A stretch of DNA of 64,000 nt from Drosophila persimilis (GCF_003286085.1 NW_020825298.1:1798001-1862000); one strand, 5' to 3'. Counted from the first letter of the stretch, positions 9,592-24,313 are shown. The notes: generated by a model not told the origin, from the letters alone. Translations and numbers: made by a program.

Positions 9592-10640
9592 GACAGATCT
9601 ATGACAAATATACAAATGTTTGCAGGAATGCTTTCTTCTCTTCATTAGTTCCAAAAAAAAAGTATGTATACCCTTTGTAAAGGCACTCAAAAAATCGTAT
9701 GCAGCTATGGGGTGGTACAAGATGGAGCTGTTGAGCGGTAGCACGTGCAAGCTGCCAAAAAGTGCAACCAAGCATGCAACGCGTGGGCGACGTCCTGTGA
9801 ACTGACGTGTGATGCCAACTGGTCCAGCCAGGACCCCCTTTAGGGGAGGTGGCAGCGTCAGGACCAAGGGTGCGTTGTCCCCCCTTTAGGTGATGTTGGA
9901 GCGTGTTAACCTGGAAATTTCGTTATGTGGAATTCATTATATGTTTCGCATGCGTGCCAGTTTATTTTCATTTGCCAGCTTTATTCTCAACAATGCCCTG
10001 TACATACATACATTTCTCGCTTTTAAAATATTTTTAAAATATTTAAACGAATTATGGCTTATTGAGCCATGGCCGCAAATTTTTAACAACAAATGCGGAA
10101 TATGCGGCATAAAAAACTTTTTGTTTCCTCTCAATAATATGAAAGTCTCAATGAAAATCCGTAGAAATTTTATAATTTTTTGTTGCAGAGTGAAATGCAA
10201 AAACTTGTGACATCATTTGACATTTAGTACTGCTGCCCGGTCCCAGCCCCGCCCCGGCCCGGCTAGCAAATCAAGCTCGAATTGTATTCATTTGTTTTTA
10301 AATTATTCAGCATGGATTTTAATGAAATTTGGCCATTCTTCAAGGCGAGCTGGCAATTCAATTTCCATTAGTTCGACGGCAAACTTTTTAATTATTTTCC
10401 GATGCCTAACGGCGGAGGATGGGGTCGGTACGGCATAAACTTTTTGTTCGTTGGGAAATGCTGCAAGCTTTCCTTTTTGTGCGACAATTTTTGTTTTGCA
10501 TTTACTCCGGCAAAAAAGTTTGTTATTATTTTTGGATTTTTTCCTTTACTTTGCCAGTGCGCACGCATGCTCTCAACTTCAATAAAAAAGTTTTAATTTT
10601 CCAGTTGTAATAGAGAAAGCAATAACCACGCATCCATTCT

Positions 10641-10722
10641 GAGTGTATTAGCATGTGAACGAGTGTGCATGTGGGTATTTGAGAGCGCATGTGAGTGCAT
10701 GTATTTGAGTGTGTGAGTGTTT
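10641..10722. repeat. TG/GAGTG-rich simple sequence
   Basis: Interspersed GTGAGTG, GCATGTG and TATTTGAG words form a cryptically simple purine-pyrimidine tract. Confidence 0.6.
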
Positions 10723-13426
10723 TAATGTCAGCATAAACGCACATGAAGCGCACTTAACCTGAATTATGCGCGGCTTTGCTCAGACACGCACAGAGGAAGT
10801 CCCGCTTGTGTCGCATTCTGGTCATAGCTTGTATTTTCCATTCCCCTTCTGGCCACCATTACGTAAGCCACAGGAGGAGGCTACAGTCATGTGAATGAGA
10901 TACCCAGTACTCAGTCAGGCCTTTTCTTTCTGTTAGGCAAACACACAGTTCTAGATCCTTAGATGTGCTCTTGATGCACGAAGGTGTGCTATGCGCATTT
11001 TTCAAAAGCCGTTTGTCGTTGATCCAAGACCTTCAAGCCACCCTCTGACTGTTACATACATGTCCAGAGATTCAATATACCTTTTTACTCCACATGTACT
11101 GGATAGAAAAAACGGGGCAAATAAAAATGCTCGACACTCGAGCATGCAAATAATTGCAGCATTTGTATGAGCTTAACCCATTTCTGTCAGTGGATTGTAC
11201 CTCCTACATCCCCCGCCCGATACCCATTGGCTGTTGGGAGGGTGTAGAAAATTTGCCCGTAAAGTTTGGGAAATGAGGTAAAGTTTTTATCAAAAGCCAG
11301 ACACAGACGAACTGCCAACAGATCAACATTTTCCATTTTTAATTTCAATTGAAAAACAACCCGTTAACTGCATACCGGAGCAATAACCTGGTTACTGGCT
11401 ACCTGGTACACATAAAAAGTGCAGTTTTCAGAATTATATTTTATCCACATTCAGATCCAGTGGTTTGACATCTCCAAGTAGGGAATTTATTCGAAACGCA
11501 CACAAAGGGTCTAAGGAGTGCCCAGAAGCTGCACTGGTACAGAGCACGTAATGCCAAAACATACATAAATCATCACCGCGTCTCCGCATAAGAATATATT
11601 TCCGCTATAAAATGGACGTTTCCGCATTTTCGGAGCATCGTCGGTGCAACGTTGGAGCTTGGCACAAAACAGGAAGTCAGCTTCGGTTTTCGGTTCTGGG
11701 TTTTTGGATCCTCCTTTTGCAGGAGGTGGCTTTTGTGGCCAGCGGAAATGCAGGTGGGGTTCCCTCGGAATTGCTCCAGTTGCAGGAGCTGCTCGATTTG
11801 TGGGTGCTTCGTTATGTCTGTTTCCCAGAGATGCCTTTTTAATAGTTTTGCAGCTGACACAAATTTGGTTGGTACTTGCGCACTCCCAGTTTTTGTTTTA
11901 GTTCAGCAATTAATTCTTTTTCCAGCTGCAGTTAGTTCATAAATTTTCCATTATGTGAGTGCGCGCCGGAAAATACATTTATGCGTTTTTAAATGCTTGG
12001 CAGCATATAATTCTCTCGGCACTCTCGACTCCCGACTGGCTTTTGAGGAAGCTGCTGCATATAAATTTGCAACTGTCTGGCGATAAGAACTGAAAGAGAA
12101 GGAGTCTGACTCCTGGACTGCTGGACTACTGGTCCAGTCCTACTGTTACTCCTACTGCTTGTTCTTTTTCTAGAACTGCCACTGATTCGGTTCTGCCTTC
12201 AACTCATTCATCAAAAGTGTGCGCCTTTGACTTTTGAAACAAAAGTTTGACAAACTTTGCATTCTACTTCTGAGGAGGACACGGAATCGAGCCGGCGGGG
12301 GAAGCAGACAATTTAAAATGACGTTGTCGCACAGCTCCATAAAACTTTGGGCTACTTAAATATTTTAAACATTTTATAGATAAATCTGCGAACAGTGGAT
12401 CAGTGTCAGTTGCGATTGCGATTTGTGTCAGAAATATAAAATATTCCCCCAGTGCTCCCGCAGGCCAAGCGGAAACAGATAAATTGGCACGAGTCCTGAA
12501 GCTTTTTGGTGTATTTTAGGGATGTGTCAACAAGAAAATAAGTTGGATGGATTATACGAGAATTCATTTCGGGGCTTCGAAGTTGATTAAAATATTGCTG
12601 AGAACTGTAAAGCAATCTTTAAATGAGAGGCAGCAAACCTTTGAAGGAAATAAAAGCCCAATACCATTGTGCCTTTGCCATTGTTCGCCGAAATTACCAA
12701 CATTAGTTACAATAAATGACAATTTTAAGCGAAGTATTCACATACACAAAAGAATGCAGAACAAATAAATCCCAGGTTTTTACAAAGAAAACAATAATAT
12801 AAACCATTATTCATAGCTCATATCTTCACATTTATCAAGACAACTTTTTTTTCCTTCCTTTTGTTATTCATTTCCACTCATTCCGGACACTCGGACCACT
12901 GTGACATTTCCCATTTTCACTTTTCCATCATCCCCCGGTGAAGTTGAATACATTATTACTTGTTCTCCGGGTGTGTCCATCGCTTAGATCATTTGTTAGG
13001 CAAATTTGCGGAAAGTTGCAACATGACAGGCGTCGCATTAATCATGGACCATCAAATCGTTGTAATCGAGGTATCAAGTGTCGGGACGGGGCTAATTGTG
13101 TAAGGTGAGATGGGTGGCACAGAAACGAAAAGAAACTATACCAAAGGTGGTTCTTTTTAGACTGCCACGCTCTGCCGCACCTTCATGAAGTTGTAATTGA
13201 AACTGTTCCGTGCACATTGCGTATACGCAGCGTGTTACGCGCCACAAGAGCACAAGCGCCCTGACATTGCGATGCTGTAAAAATAAAAATCAAATTTCGC
13301 CTCCTCTACTGTTCAAGTTGCTGGCATGCAATTTTTAGTTAAAAGTTTGTCTCGTGTCGCTGCTTAAAATTAAAATCCAACTGCGGGGCAACAAAAACGG
13401 CTACAGGATGTCCCTTTGGGAATTTG

Positions 13427-13448
13427 TATACCCTTCGAACAGGGTATA
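13427..13448. repeat. TATACCC...GGGTATA palindrome
   Basis: TATACCCT and AGGGTATA arms flank a short centre containing TTCGAA. The word recurs at 27041 and, half-formed, at several other sites in the window. It is a familiar dispersed motif in Drosophila non-coding DNA. Confidence 0.7.
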
Positions 13449-13617
13449 ATAAGCGTGAGGTTCTCATCTGACTGAACGTATAGATAGATTTACTTCTTAT
13501 AAGCATGAAATCCCTGGAAGATCTATGCCTTCTTCTTAGAAATCAAAGACTCAATGATTATGACAGCAAATAATATGTGTAGCTGCTACACGGTACTGCC
13601 ACGATAGATCCATAAGA

Positions 13618-13631
13618 GTATCTATAGATAC
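13618..13631. repeat. 14-bp perfect palindrome
   Basis: GTATCTATAGATAC is identical to its own reverse complement. No role can be inferred. Confidence 0.7.
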
Positions 13632-16600
13632 GGCTCCCGAATCTAGCCTCCCATTCTTTTTCTTATTTTGGGGCTGCTTTTCAGTCTTTTGCTAACAACT
13701 TTGCTGCTTGCACTTTGTCGTAAAAATAAAGTTTTATACACGTATACGCGAGTTGCTTTTTCTATTGTATTACTTACTTGATGCCATTGTGCATGGAGTA
13801 GCTACGTGTGTGCCACTTCTTCTGCTTCCTACATGCCACATTACAGCACAATAACAGAAACAACTGGCCCCAACCATGGGTAAGCTTTTGTGGCCCTGCC
13901 CCGCCTTTAGTGTCTTCATTTTTAGTGCGCTATAAGAAAAACTTGTCAGTTTTGTGGATCCAGATCCACTCGAATTGTTTTCGTTATGCCAACAAATTGC
14001 GGAACATTTGTGCGGACAACCAAGGACTTAACTGGGGGCATGGCCTCATAATAAGCGCAGGAACAGGAAATGGAATGTCAATGCATTCAGCGTTTATTGC
14101 TTATCTTATTGCTTTCAAAAAAGCGGATATTGAACTGTAGATAAAAGATGTGTGATTATGTCCGTATTTAAATTTGCAAAACTAATGTAATAAATAGATA
14201 AACAAATTTTTGAATGCTAAGATAACATGCTCGTCAGGTTTATTAATGGTCCACTCAGAATATTCCACTTGAATCTCAGAATAAGTGAAATTTTGTTCTT
14301 TGTGTACACATATTCATGCATGTAAGCGTTTGCTTAATACGTGTTGCTCGCAGTACTAGCATACTCGTATATGTGTTTCTTGTGCTTGAACATTAACCCC
14401 GTAATTTGTGTAATATCCTGGCAATTATATGGACTGTAGTTAACTCCAAAGTAAACCGGCAATACTGCTAATTTAATTTCAATTTGACCAAACAAAGGAC
14501 ACGCCCATTTCTTTATAGCCCACAATTCCGGTGAGTCCCTGTCCCTGCCTTCAGTGCGCCCTTTAGAGTCAGGGACGTGGAGAAATTCCTGGCTCATGGA
14601 CGATTAACTCGCTTAGGAACCTGAGCCGTGGCACTTTGTTGCATTTTTCATTAGCATGCAGGCGGAGGCACTTTTAATCCGGCCCAACAACAATACGGCA
14701 TGGGGTGCTATAAATTTTCCTGCGAGCATGAGGAACGCAAATTGCTTTCCAAGTTTCTAAGAATTGTTGCGGGTGCAGATAGCTGAGGTGCTCGGCAAAA
14801 AGTCTCCCGCTGACTGGCTGACTGGCCTCGCTGCAATTTATATCCGGCATCGTTGTAGCTTGAGTTGCGGCCCACAATTAATGCGCTTTTAATTAAACTT
14901 AAGTGTGCATTTCGCAATTGCAAAATTTCCTCCAACTATTTTAACTTCGTGGAATCTGTAGGCGTAGAGTGGGAGTCTCTCTTAACCCCTAAAATAGTTT
15001 ACTGAAGTGGAGACCTTTTTTTGGAGTGGAGTATGGGCTTGCATCGTCTAATAGAGGCTTCAAGGGGCTTTTATTTTGATGAAATTTCAACCTATGATGT
15101 GGAAAGGGAAATTAAATTAAATTTACCTTTCCGCGGCACAATGACATCAGGGGGAGGCAATTGTGAAATTTATTTAGCGATTTATTAAAGATATTAATTT
15201 AATCCACAACTCTCTCTTTAACCATGATTAACATACACTCTGCAGAGTCTATTCCATTAATTTATGCTCCAAACTATTAGAATCTCAACCAAAACAGGAT
15301 GTTCCCACTCGCATACAGAATGTGTGCCCCGCTAAGAGTATATCTAAGCTTTTAACGGTCTGTGGGTGTTACGAGTATGAACAGCCAAAGCCAACATAAA
15401 GAGTGTAACAAATTGAATTTTTCATACCAGCAGTAAACTCTCTCGCACACACCTTGACACAGGGAGAATCTATGGCCGAAACACACACTCTGGCATATAG
15501 AGAGAAGCTCTGGCTAACCACACACTTAACAAGTTTTTGTGCAGCGGAAAAACGGGAAAGCGGAAGCTGGCATATTGAAAAATGCGACAATATTTTCCAC
15601 CGCCAACTGGAGTCAGCTCCCAGGCATTGGCAATGAGGTGGGCCGTTGCTGTGGGTGGGTGAGGTGTGGTGTGGAGTGGCGTGGGTGTAAGGGGGTAAGG
15701 TTAAGCTTATGCCTTAACTCTATCTAAAGCAGATGAGCGAGTGGAAATTTTGTTGGGCCACGGTGCGAAGAGATTGCGCATGCTGGGAACCTTTAATTTG
15801 CGAGCGCCGTGCGCTACAGGATATTCGAAGGATATGCACCCTTTCTATATATATGTATTTATATAAATTTCCGTGCAAACCCTTGGTGGCTCCTGTCCAT
15901 GCGGTTCATTAGGGACGGGCCTGTAGACAGCACAAAAGAAAAAGGAAGCAAAGCCTTTGATGGCTTCAGGGTATATTTCAGCGCACTGCCAGGCGTATAC
16001 GTAGACGTAGACTAGGACCAGGACCAGAACATCGACCACATCCAGGACCGGATCACCCAGCGGCTCTGCTGGTCCTCAAGCTGCAGCTAATTACAGCGCC
16101 ATAATGAGTGCCACTATTACCAGGTAAGCAGCGTGAAGTGAAGTGGAGTGGAGTTGAGTGTGAAAGAGCCATTAAAAACAATTTACTGACGGAGAAATCC
16201 CTTAAATTATGTAAATATGTGTGGCGAGAACTTAAAATTTGTGTTCATAAATTGTACCGGCTGCAGAGATACTCGCACATCATTTTTGATGAAAAAATGC
16301 ATTTTGATGAGTGAATAAAATGCTGCTTTTTTGCGTGTCCACATATTGACTGACAAGCGAGGTTATCAACGCTCAAGGATACATTTTTGTAATGAAAATA
16401 GCAGTTTTCCTTTTTTAATTGGTTATCGAGACTCTATTTAAATACAACAAATATTGCAAAATGTTTAATATCACTGCTATAATATCACCAATGCTCGTAT
16501 TTAAAATATTATTTGCTTTCCCAGAAATACAGCATGTAAGCTCGTATCGATCTGATAAATATATTTTCTCTTTAACATAGAGTTCATATTTATTGGAAAA

Positions 16601-19600
16601 GCGTTTAATTGCAGGTCGATATAATAATATTTAATATACAAGTGTGTTAAATGGTCGGAAATGTTTAAAAATATATGAAATGCTCAATTTTGATAGATTT
16701 AAGAGCCGCAATATACTCAGTTCAATGTATTTCCGCTTCAACATAGTTATAGACGTTGATGCTCGTACACTTGATCAAACTTTTCCAACATTTGAAATAC
16801 TCGTACTTGACTTAAACCAACTTGCGTCCAAAGCATCTGTCATACAAATTTGTTTTTCCTTTGATGATGCTTTCACATTTATTGCAAGCTCAAAAGTTAT
16901 TTACCATTTATTTGACACAAACTTCATCTCAAGTTGTACTCTTTTCACTTCGGCTTGCATTGAATTTCCTTTTGGTGGGAACTCTTTTCTCCACTTTTCT
17001 CCACTTTCCGTAATGTATAGCAAATGCACTTTCCTCTGATTTACAGCGTGAATGGCATGACTTTCCAAATAAACGGTTACCGATTCGTCTTGATCATGGT
17101 CTCTGATTTAAAAATGCAAATGCACTGCACTCCGGCAATCCTTCTCCGGATAAAAAGGATGCTGTTGCATTAACTGGAAGTCGCTTGTCGCTCATTTCAA
17201 ATCGAGCCAACAAATGCACACAAATTCACATCTCATCGCCCGAGCGGCACGACCTTTTTCGTGTTCTTTTTTGTGGGGGCAGCCCCCAACCGCATGGATG
17301 GGGTCCCGGATCGGGGGCCATATGTCTTGTTGTGTGTGCAGTGGGCGAGGGACTTAAGTAATTCATTACTTTTGTCATGCATTGTCATGCATGTTTGCCA
17401 CGCTTTCTTTCATTCCTTCCCTCTTTTTTTCGTGTGTTGTGCTTGGCTGGCGTTGAATTTTTATAGAATGTATCGTGGCTGGCAGGTTTGCTCCGGTTCT
17501 TTAGCCCTGTCTGGGGCCCTGTTATGGCTTGGGGCTGGGGGCTGGGGCGGGGGACTGGGCTGCACTGACTGCTGTTGCAATTTGTATGCAAAATTGTTTT
17601 ACAAATTGAGCAAGAAAGATGGCGTAAGCAGAAGGCATACACTCACACACGTGCAGACCCTCAGTCGCACAAAGGAGTCAGGCAAACAAACAAGCAGCAC
17701 GTTGACTGCCAAGACAGCCATAGACAGTTGCATTTCACTTTTCGGTGTTGCTTTTCTATAAATTTTTGAATTTCAGCATTTTCCAACGCACATGACACAC
17801 TTGTGCACGGAGAAGGATGCTCTACTTTTGCTCCATTCAGCTCTTCTCTCAGGTGAGAGCAAGTGGCGGAGCTTCAGAATGTAACGACAGAATATTTGCA
17901 TAATTAATCGAGTTTATTTTTAATTTATGCCAAACAAAAGGCCAACTGATTACAACACACAAATATTTGCGTATTTATTTGCGCTGATTACTGGATTATT
18001 GTAAAAGTTACAAATAAAAGAAGATTAATTACAATTTAACGAAAACCTCCGGGTCAAAGGCAGACAGCCCGGATTTGGGCCATCGCTCATTGTTTTCGCC
18101 TCGCGGTCGGTTGCGCAATCACACCGCATAATCATTAAAGCCCGACTGCCCTTCACGACCCCGGGCTATTTTTACAAGTTTTTCTCCTTGCCATCATCTC
18201 CTGTGGGGGTAAACTTTTTAAGCCTCCATGCTGTTGCTTGTGAGCCACTCTTCAAAGTGTAGCAGAGCAGGTGTTGGCGTTTAAAAAAATACAAGTGCAG
18301 GTAAATAATCCTTACAAGAGTAGGGAGCAAAGTTTGACGAAGGTAAGCGCTGGAAAGTATACCACAATTTTGTATTCCTATGTTTAAATCGCTTCACGGG
18401 GCAAGACGATATTGAAATATAGAAAGTGTTCTGCTTAAGCTAAAGACTTATAGTTCCTAGCGATGTCGCGATTGAGAGGAGAGACATATGTTTTCATAAG
18501 TCGTAGCTATTCGGTAGAGGGCTTGAATAGGTTTTCAGAGGTTTGGGAAATCAATGAGCAGGACTCACATGTGATTTATCCCGTTTATCTTAAAACATCA
18601 GAGAGCGAACTGCTTTACCATAACATTTGACACTTTCAAAGATAGACATTCAAACTTCCCCGACTAACCCATGCGTTAATATCTACTATTTAAACATTAT
18701 GAACTAATCCACTTTGATGCCGTTGCTGAAAAAATACACATAAACTTTGCAAAGAGAATAATAGAAAAAGCCACTAATTTGAGGTTTAGCTCCCTGATCC
18801 ACATTCTTGCTGCACAAAGCGATGGATTGTGGTTCGGTTTGCGGTCATCTAAATTATAATTAAAATATAAATATGGCTTGAGTGCTTACATATTTGCAGA
18901 GCTCTTGTCCCAGCAATTTGCGTATTCAAATATTGACTCAAGTTGCTCCAAGGAGATTGGGATTGGGCCAAAGACTACTTTGTAAGTTTTATCAGCAGTG
19001 TCGCAGCAATTTGTGTGCCTGGCCGAATTGTTCAGCGTTCAGTGTCCAATGTTCGAGTGGAGACCCGCATGTTCTTCATTTGTTTGTTGGCCAAAGTCCA
19101 CTCGACGACAACTGGGCCCCAGAATGGGATGGCGATGCAGAAGAGCAGAAGCCTGGGGAACTGGTGTGGTGGAATCTGGTCCATTGAACGAACTTTTCCA
19201 AAAGTGGAATTGCATTTGCTTTGCTTGAAAAACTATTATAACTTTGGCCACGACGCCTGCCCCATGCAAGAGTTTCAGTTCATCCAACTATGAAAGTACT
19301 TTATGTGAGCTAACAAAAATATTTCTTTTATTGAGTTTCGCCAGAGCCTGCATCAGCGGCGAGGCAGAGTAAGAGACACAGCCAGAACCCCGGACCAGAG
19401 CTTCAGAACGAAAGTCAAGTCCTCGATTTTAGGCTGAGTGGATCTGTCCGGGAGCCCCTGTCCAACAGCAGTAGAAGCAGCAGCAGGAGCAGCAGCCACT
19501 TGAATGCCGTCCCAAAACTTTTGTTCTCAAAGCGAAGCAACAGAGGGCCAAGTCTTCAGTTTCCCGCCAAGTGCCATTGTTGGCCAAGTCGAAGACAAGT

Positions 19601-21255
19601 TGATACTGAATGGGGCCCCAGTTGGTTGGTTATATGATATATGCCATTTTAGAGCTACAACGAAACCATTTTATTTACTTAAATTAAGTTCTGCTACACA
19701 CAAAAGGCATTAATGGCTTAAACTAAAAGAAATATTATGAGAGAGAAGTGCGTTACGTAATCGAATCCAATTTGCCCTTGCTTCAACAGAGTGATGGTTG
19801 ATTAAATTATTACGAGCATATATTGTAAATCCTTTCCACACTTTAAAACTCCCTACCGCTCCTTTGATGTGCCCATCCATGTGTTCCACAAACTTGTTTA
19901 TCAAATAACTCGTGCAGCATTCAAATGCAATTATGTCAATTGGTTTTATGGTCAGTTTGTGCAGGCAGAAAACTATAAAATTTGATTTATTAACTACACA
20001 AATTAACCGCAAGTATCTGCTCGTAAATTTTGAAACAGCATTTTTATGCAAATTGCCAACTGATGCGACATAAATTGTGCAACATTTGCATTTAAAATGT
20101 CACGGCAAAACTATAACTTTAAAGTTATACATTAGCCAGGCAAATAAACCTGTTCAGGGGCCCTCCCTTTCGCCACGACCTACGAGTAAGAGGTCCGGAC
20201 AAAAACCCATCATATGTAATTATCCTGTGCACTTTTCGGGTGTCCAGGGGTATATTGAATTTTTGGAAAGGCATGTTACAGAAGGAACAAAGGCTCTATC
20301 TATGTTCTCTATGTCTATAAAGTAACACATATAGGCCCTTCGACTTGAAATTTTTATAAAAGTTGACATACTAAGATTAATACTAATTGCATCAATCTAT
20401 AAACAGGGCTTTCATTTTAAGAGGTAATTTTTGACTAAAAATTCAGTGATTTGCTTTGTTTTCCACATCAAAATGCTAGTACCGGGTATCTCTGAGTCGT
20501 AATGTCAACTGTAGCGCTTGTTTTTAGTAGTTTGTGGCATACACGATAAACACACACGCAAACAAGCCGCAGACTGTGGCATATGGTCGGTGTTTTTGTG
20601 TGTATTTTGTGTGTCGTTGTGTGTAGTTCTTGTTGCTTTCCTGATGTAATATTCGTTGCTGTTTCTGTTGTTGCTGCTGGTTATTGTTTGTTGCGCTAGT
20701 TTTGTGGTCGCGCTTTGTTTTGGATCAGACAATGCAATTGCAAAAACCATTTCGAAAAATGTTGCTTACGCAACACACGCTCCCAGTCCCATTCCCAGTT
20801 TAAGCTCTAGCTCTATTCCTATCCTCAGCTCAGACATTGTTCCACTCCCACCCAGCTCCCAGCTCCCAGCTGTAGTGCCCTCTCTATGCTGCAGCTCCCA
20901 CCTATTGTTGCAGCGCCTGTAGTTGGGCAACAAAAAATGCATTCCTATGCAACGTCAGCGCCAGCCAAGTTTTAATTACGTAAAATATTTTTGCGTAGCC
21001 TCGATCTCGCTCTCTCTAATCAACTTAAAAGCCGGGAAATAACAGCACCTCAGTCCCCAGCGAAATTGCAATTCGGCAACATGGTCAGAAATGTTGCAGT
21101 ACGGGGAAATGCGTTTTGCAACTCTCGCGCATCTCCTGCAGCGGCAACACTTCAAAAGACCCAAGCCCTGGCCAGTAGCTTAAAAAAGTCAGACAGCAGT
21201 GCAGCCAGGGGAGTCTAATAATTGCAACATACTTTGGGGCAAGGCAGTTAGCTTG

Positions 21256-21276
21256 TCAGTCAGTCAGTCAGTCAGT
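21256..21276. repeat. (CAGT)n microsatellite
   Basis: About five uninterrupted CAGT units. Confidence 0.85.
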
Positions 21277-21618
21277 GTTTCATTCACTGAGTTCCTCAGT
21301 CACAGAGTCCCTCAATCAGTTGTTGCACTCTGACCCGGTATTCAGCTATTGCTCTGGAGTTTCCAGGGAGAACAAGAATACTGTTCTTGAAGGAAGTAGA
21401 TTTTCCATAGATGACTCTTTCATTTGGGGGACTTGCTATTATTATATGTTTTTCATTCAGTCATTACCTATTTCTTACAGCATCCTACTATTCAGGGCAT
21501 CTAAAAGTCTGCCTGTGGCACAAGGCTGTTTCCCTTTTTGGTTTGTTGTTATGTAATTACTTGCTGAGTGGCGTACGCAAACTGTTTGAGCTGTTGCCAG
21601 AGTTGCCGATGCGACAAC

Positions 21619-21648
21619 CACAGCAGCAGCAGCAGCATCAGCAGCAGG
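21619..21648. repeat. (CAG)n-rich tract
   Basis: CAG repeats interrupted by CAT. The opposite strand gives a poly-Leu open frame that is an artefact of the repeat. Confidence 0.8.
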
Positions 21649-22076
21649 AGGACCAGTAGCAGGAGCAGCGCAGACAGAGAAACAGGAGTCCTAAGTGCTT
21701 TTTGACATGCAACTACATACTTACATGTGCATTTATGAATCCATTGGTGTACTCGTAATAGTGTGCTGGTCCGTAGGTGGGAACATTTATTAACATGCAT
21801 GTGGCAAGAGAGGCAGCATAAGCAGTAGCAGCAGCAGTAAAAGCAATTTAGTTTACTGCAAATGTTAGCCGGCGGCTACAATGTTCTGCTGCCCTCAGCA
21901 TTTTAGCTGATTCATGGCTAAACGTTTTGCGGCAAACAGTGCGTATGATTGATATCGCCCGGGAGTCAGGCAGCCAGGCGGCCAGCTCAGTGCTAACTAG
22001 CAAGTAGTGTACGAAAATTGAATTCACAACTTACAGAGGAAATTCTGTGGCCACTCAACTGCTTGGATCCATTAAT

Positions 22077-22125
22077 AGTCGAGTCGAGTAGAGTCGAGTC
22101 GAGTAGAGTCGAGTCGAGTCGAGTC
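22077..22125. repeat. GAGTC/GAGTA pentanucleotide array
   Basis: About ten units of GAGTC with GAGTA variants, arranged as a higher-order pattern of two or three GAGTC units between GAGTA units. Confidence 0.9.
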
Positions 22126-24299
22126 CTGGCCCCACACTTGAGGGAGCAGGGCAAACAAAGTAGATACAACCAAAGAGATACACTAGCCGACATAAATCAC
22201 AAGTCACCTAGGGTCGCTTGTGGGCTGTTATTTTGGCCAGCAATTGTTAATCAACTGCCGACATGACAGGCACGAATTATGCGAGAGCACGACGACCCGC
22301 TGTCAGACCCAGGGCCAAGTCCGAGTCGAGAAGCCAACATTTTGCTCAACAATGCCACTCAGGTGGAGATGCTCATCCAACGTCCTGCGACATGTTTGCT
22401 AATCTGTTGCGTGAATGGAATTTATTATCTTCGAGCCGAAGAGCAGGCTATTGATCAACCCAGACTTCTGGCCGGAAACCCATTTTGTGATCAGCGAAAC
22501 GGAACGAAATGTTTTCAATCGAATTAAATTTTCATAAATTGTGACATTTGCCAATGAGCACACAAAAGTCAATGCAATTATGTGCAAATTGCATTTTATT
22601 TGATTGGATTTGAATAGATTCGATGCCCTGATTGGATTATGCAAATGTTTCCTGTAAATGGCATAAGCACACAACTAATGGCAGTACGCTGACAAAAGTT
22701 CGAGCACAACTTTCCCGTGCCAGGTGTGGGTCTGGTCTCCTTTTCGCAACTGGCAGTGAAACGATTGAGCAGAAGCTATTCTTTTCGCTGCTTTTTAATC
22801 AATACAACTTTAAGGCCACCCAATGGATTTGTGCATCAGACAAACTTTTCCGTTCTGTTCGGCATCTGTCGGTACTTCCAAATTGAATTCGTGCACATTT
22901 GGGAATTTTCGGCAAAGAACCTCAAAGCATAGACTGGTGCTCAGCAGAGGATACTCTCGTACATATGTTTTAGTTGATTTGGTTCTTGGGGATTTATTGG
23001 GGATTTTAAGAGTGGTTTCAATTACAGCTTACCTCATGAATGCTTTGGAAATGGTAGCAATAAGAACTTCAAAGAGGAATTTAAAACGCATAGAGAATGC
23101 GGAATCAGGTAGCCACATAGCACACAGAACTTTAATGTGTGGATATTATTCTGCTAGTATGTCTAAATGTGACCCCAAAACATTACGTATTTATGGAAAT
23201 GATTCCCCTCCAACCTGCCATAATAATGCTGCTATGTTCCATTAACCAGTCAGCGGCATTTTCATTTTCAATTAGCACACGGCTTTGATGGCCGCATTAT
23301 GCTCGGGCGTGTGCGTCTGAGTTTTATCCATATGTGCCAAACAAAATTTCGAGTGCAATTACAATTTCAATTGGGGCCGCATTTGCAATCACACAATATT
23401 TCGGATGCTTTTTAGGACCGACGATTGTCGGATGTCGAGCCATCTAATTGCTAAATAGTTTCCTGTTTGTGAAATAATCAACGCGCTGCCCTTTTAAATA
23501 AATCATTTGACAAAGGATTTGGCGAGGCCTGCGTGTAGTTTGTTATTCGTACGAATAAACACCATATGCGGTACACCGCAGTCGCTAATTGAAGTTTCAC
23601 CCAGACACCCGGTGCGTATGCGTAATGCTGTGCATCGTGTGAATAATGTCCGTGGGCCGGTACTAAAGGGCATTGACATTCACGGGGAATGACATTCATG
23701 GTTTTACGGTTCGAAATTAAAGGTGTTTGTTGGCACGAAATGGGGAGACATACTTACTATCAGCAAATCATTTTCAAGACCTTGATCTTCCACGTCGGAT
23801 GCCTGTATCATGGATAACACTCGGAATTTCTTCGCTTAGAAAAACTGGTAAAAATCAACGAAATTTCAGTGAAAAACTGTACAAGACAAAACTATATTTC
23901 AATAAAAGCAAAGCCATTGCCAATTCTGAAATTAAATTCTGAGAACTGCCTACACACATCGAAAAAGTAACTTTCTCTCATTCCTTTGATTGCTTTCATT
24001 TAGTCGGAACTTAGTTGAAACTCAGCTCTGTGACAAGCTAAATTGTGCATGTACTCGTACTCGTGCATGTTCTCGTATGTACATGCATGGGAAACTAACT
24101 TGCCTGAAAATGGCTCCACTGATGCCTGCAATTGTCACTACAACTGGCTGCCTCTAATTGCAGTTTGGCTGCAGTTCTTACTCTGCCATTCGCATAGCAT
24201 CAACTTGACACAATTCGGCAAGCTCTATGCCTTTTTGCAATTTAGAATGTCCTGGCTAATGTCGGGCTGTTCCCTGGGAGCGTTGCTTTGTTCATGGGA

Positions 24300-24313
24300 C
24301 ATGACATGTCATG
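24300..24313. repeat. 14-bp perfect palindrome
   Basis: CATGACATGTCATG is self-complementary. GGGAC and GGGTC direct words lie on either side of it. Confidence 0.75.

Larger units (their letters stand above)
9136..21240. other. Gene-poor non-coding DNA
   Basis: I find no supported gene in this 12 kb. Its open frames are short, overlap on both strands and lack promoter, splice or domain signals. It holds a 10-bp-stem hairpin at 9569-9591, paired CCCCCTTTAGG words near 9834 and 9880, TG-rich DNA at 10641-10722, TATACCC palindromes and AT-rich stretches. It could be intergenic or the distal 5' intron of the Ig/FN3 gene. Confidence 0.5.

Noticed and set aside
11612-11842. 76-codon plus frame with a signal-like segment downstream of a TATAAA
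   Set aside because: The TATA word overlaps the start codon region, so it could not drive that ATG; three overlapping frames are open by chance.
17261-17761. 166-codon plus-strand open frame rich in Leu/Cys
   Set aside because: Composition follows GC-rich and CT-rich DNA; no signal, domain or splice context.
21549-21800. Poly-Leu minus-strand frame
   Set aside because: Caused by the CAG repeat; no start or splice site in a useful phase.
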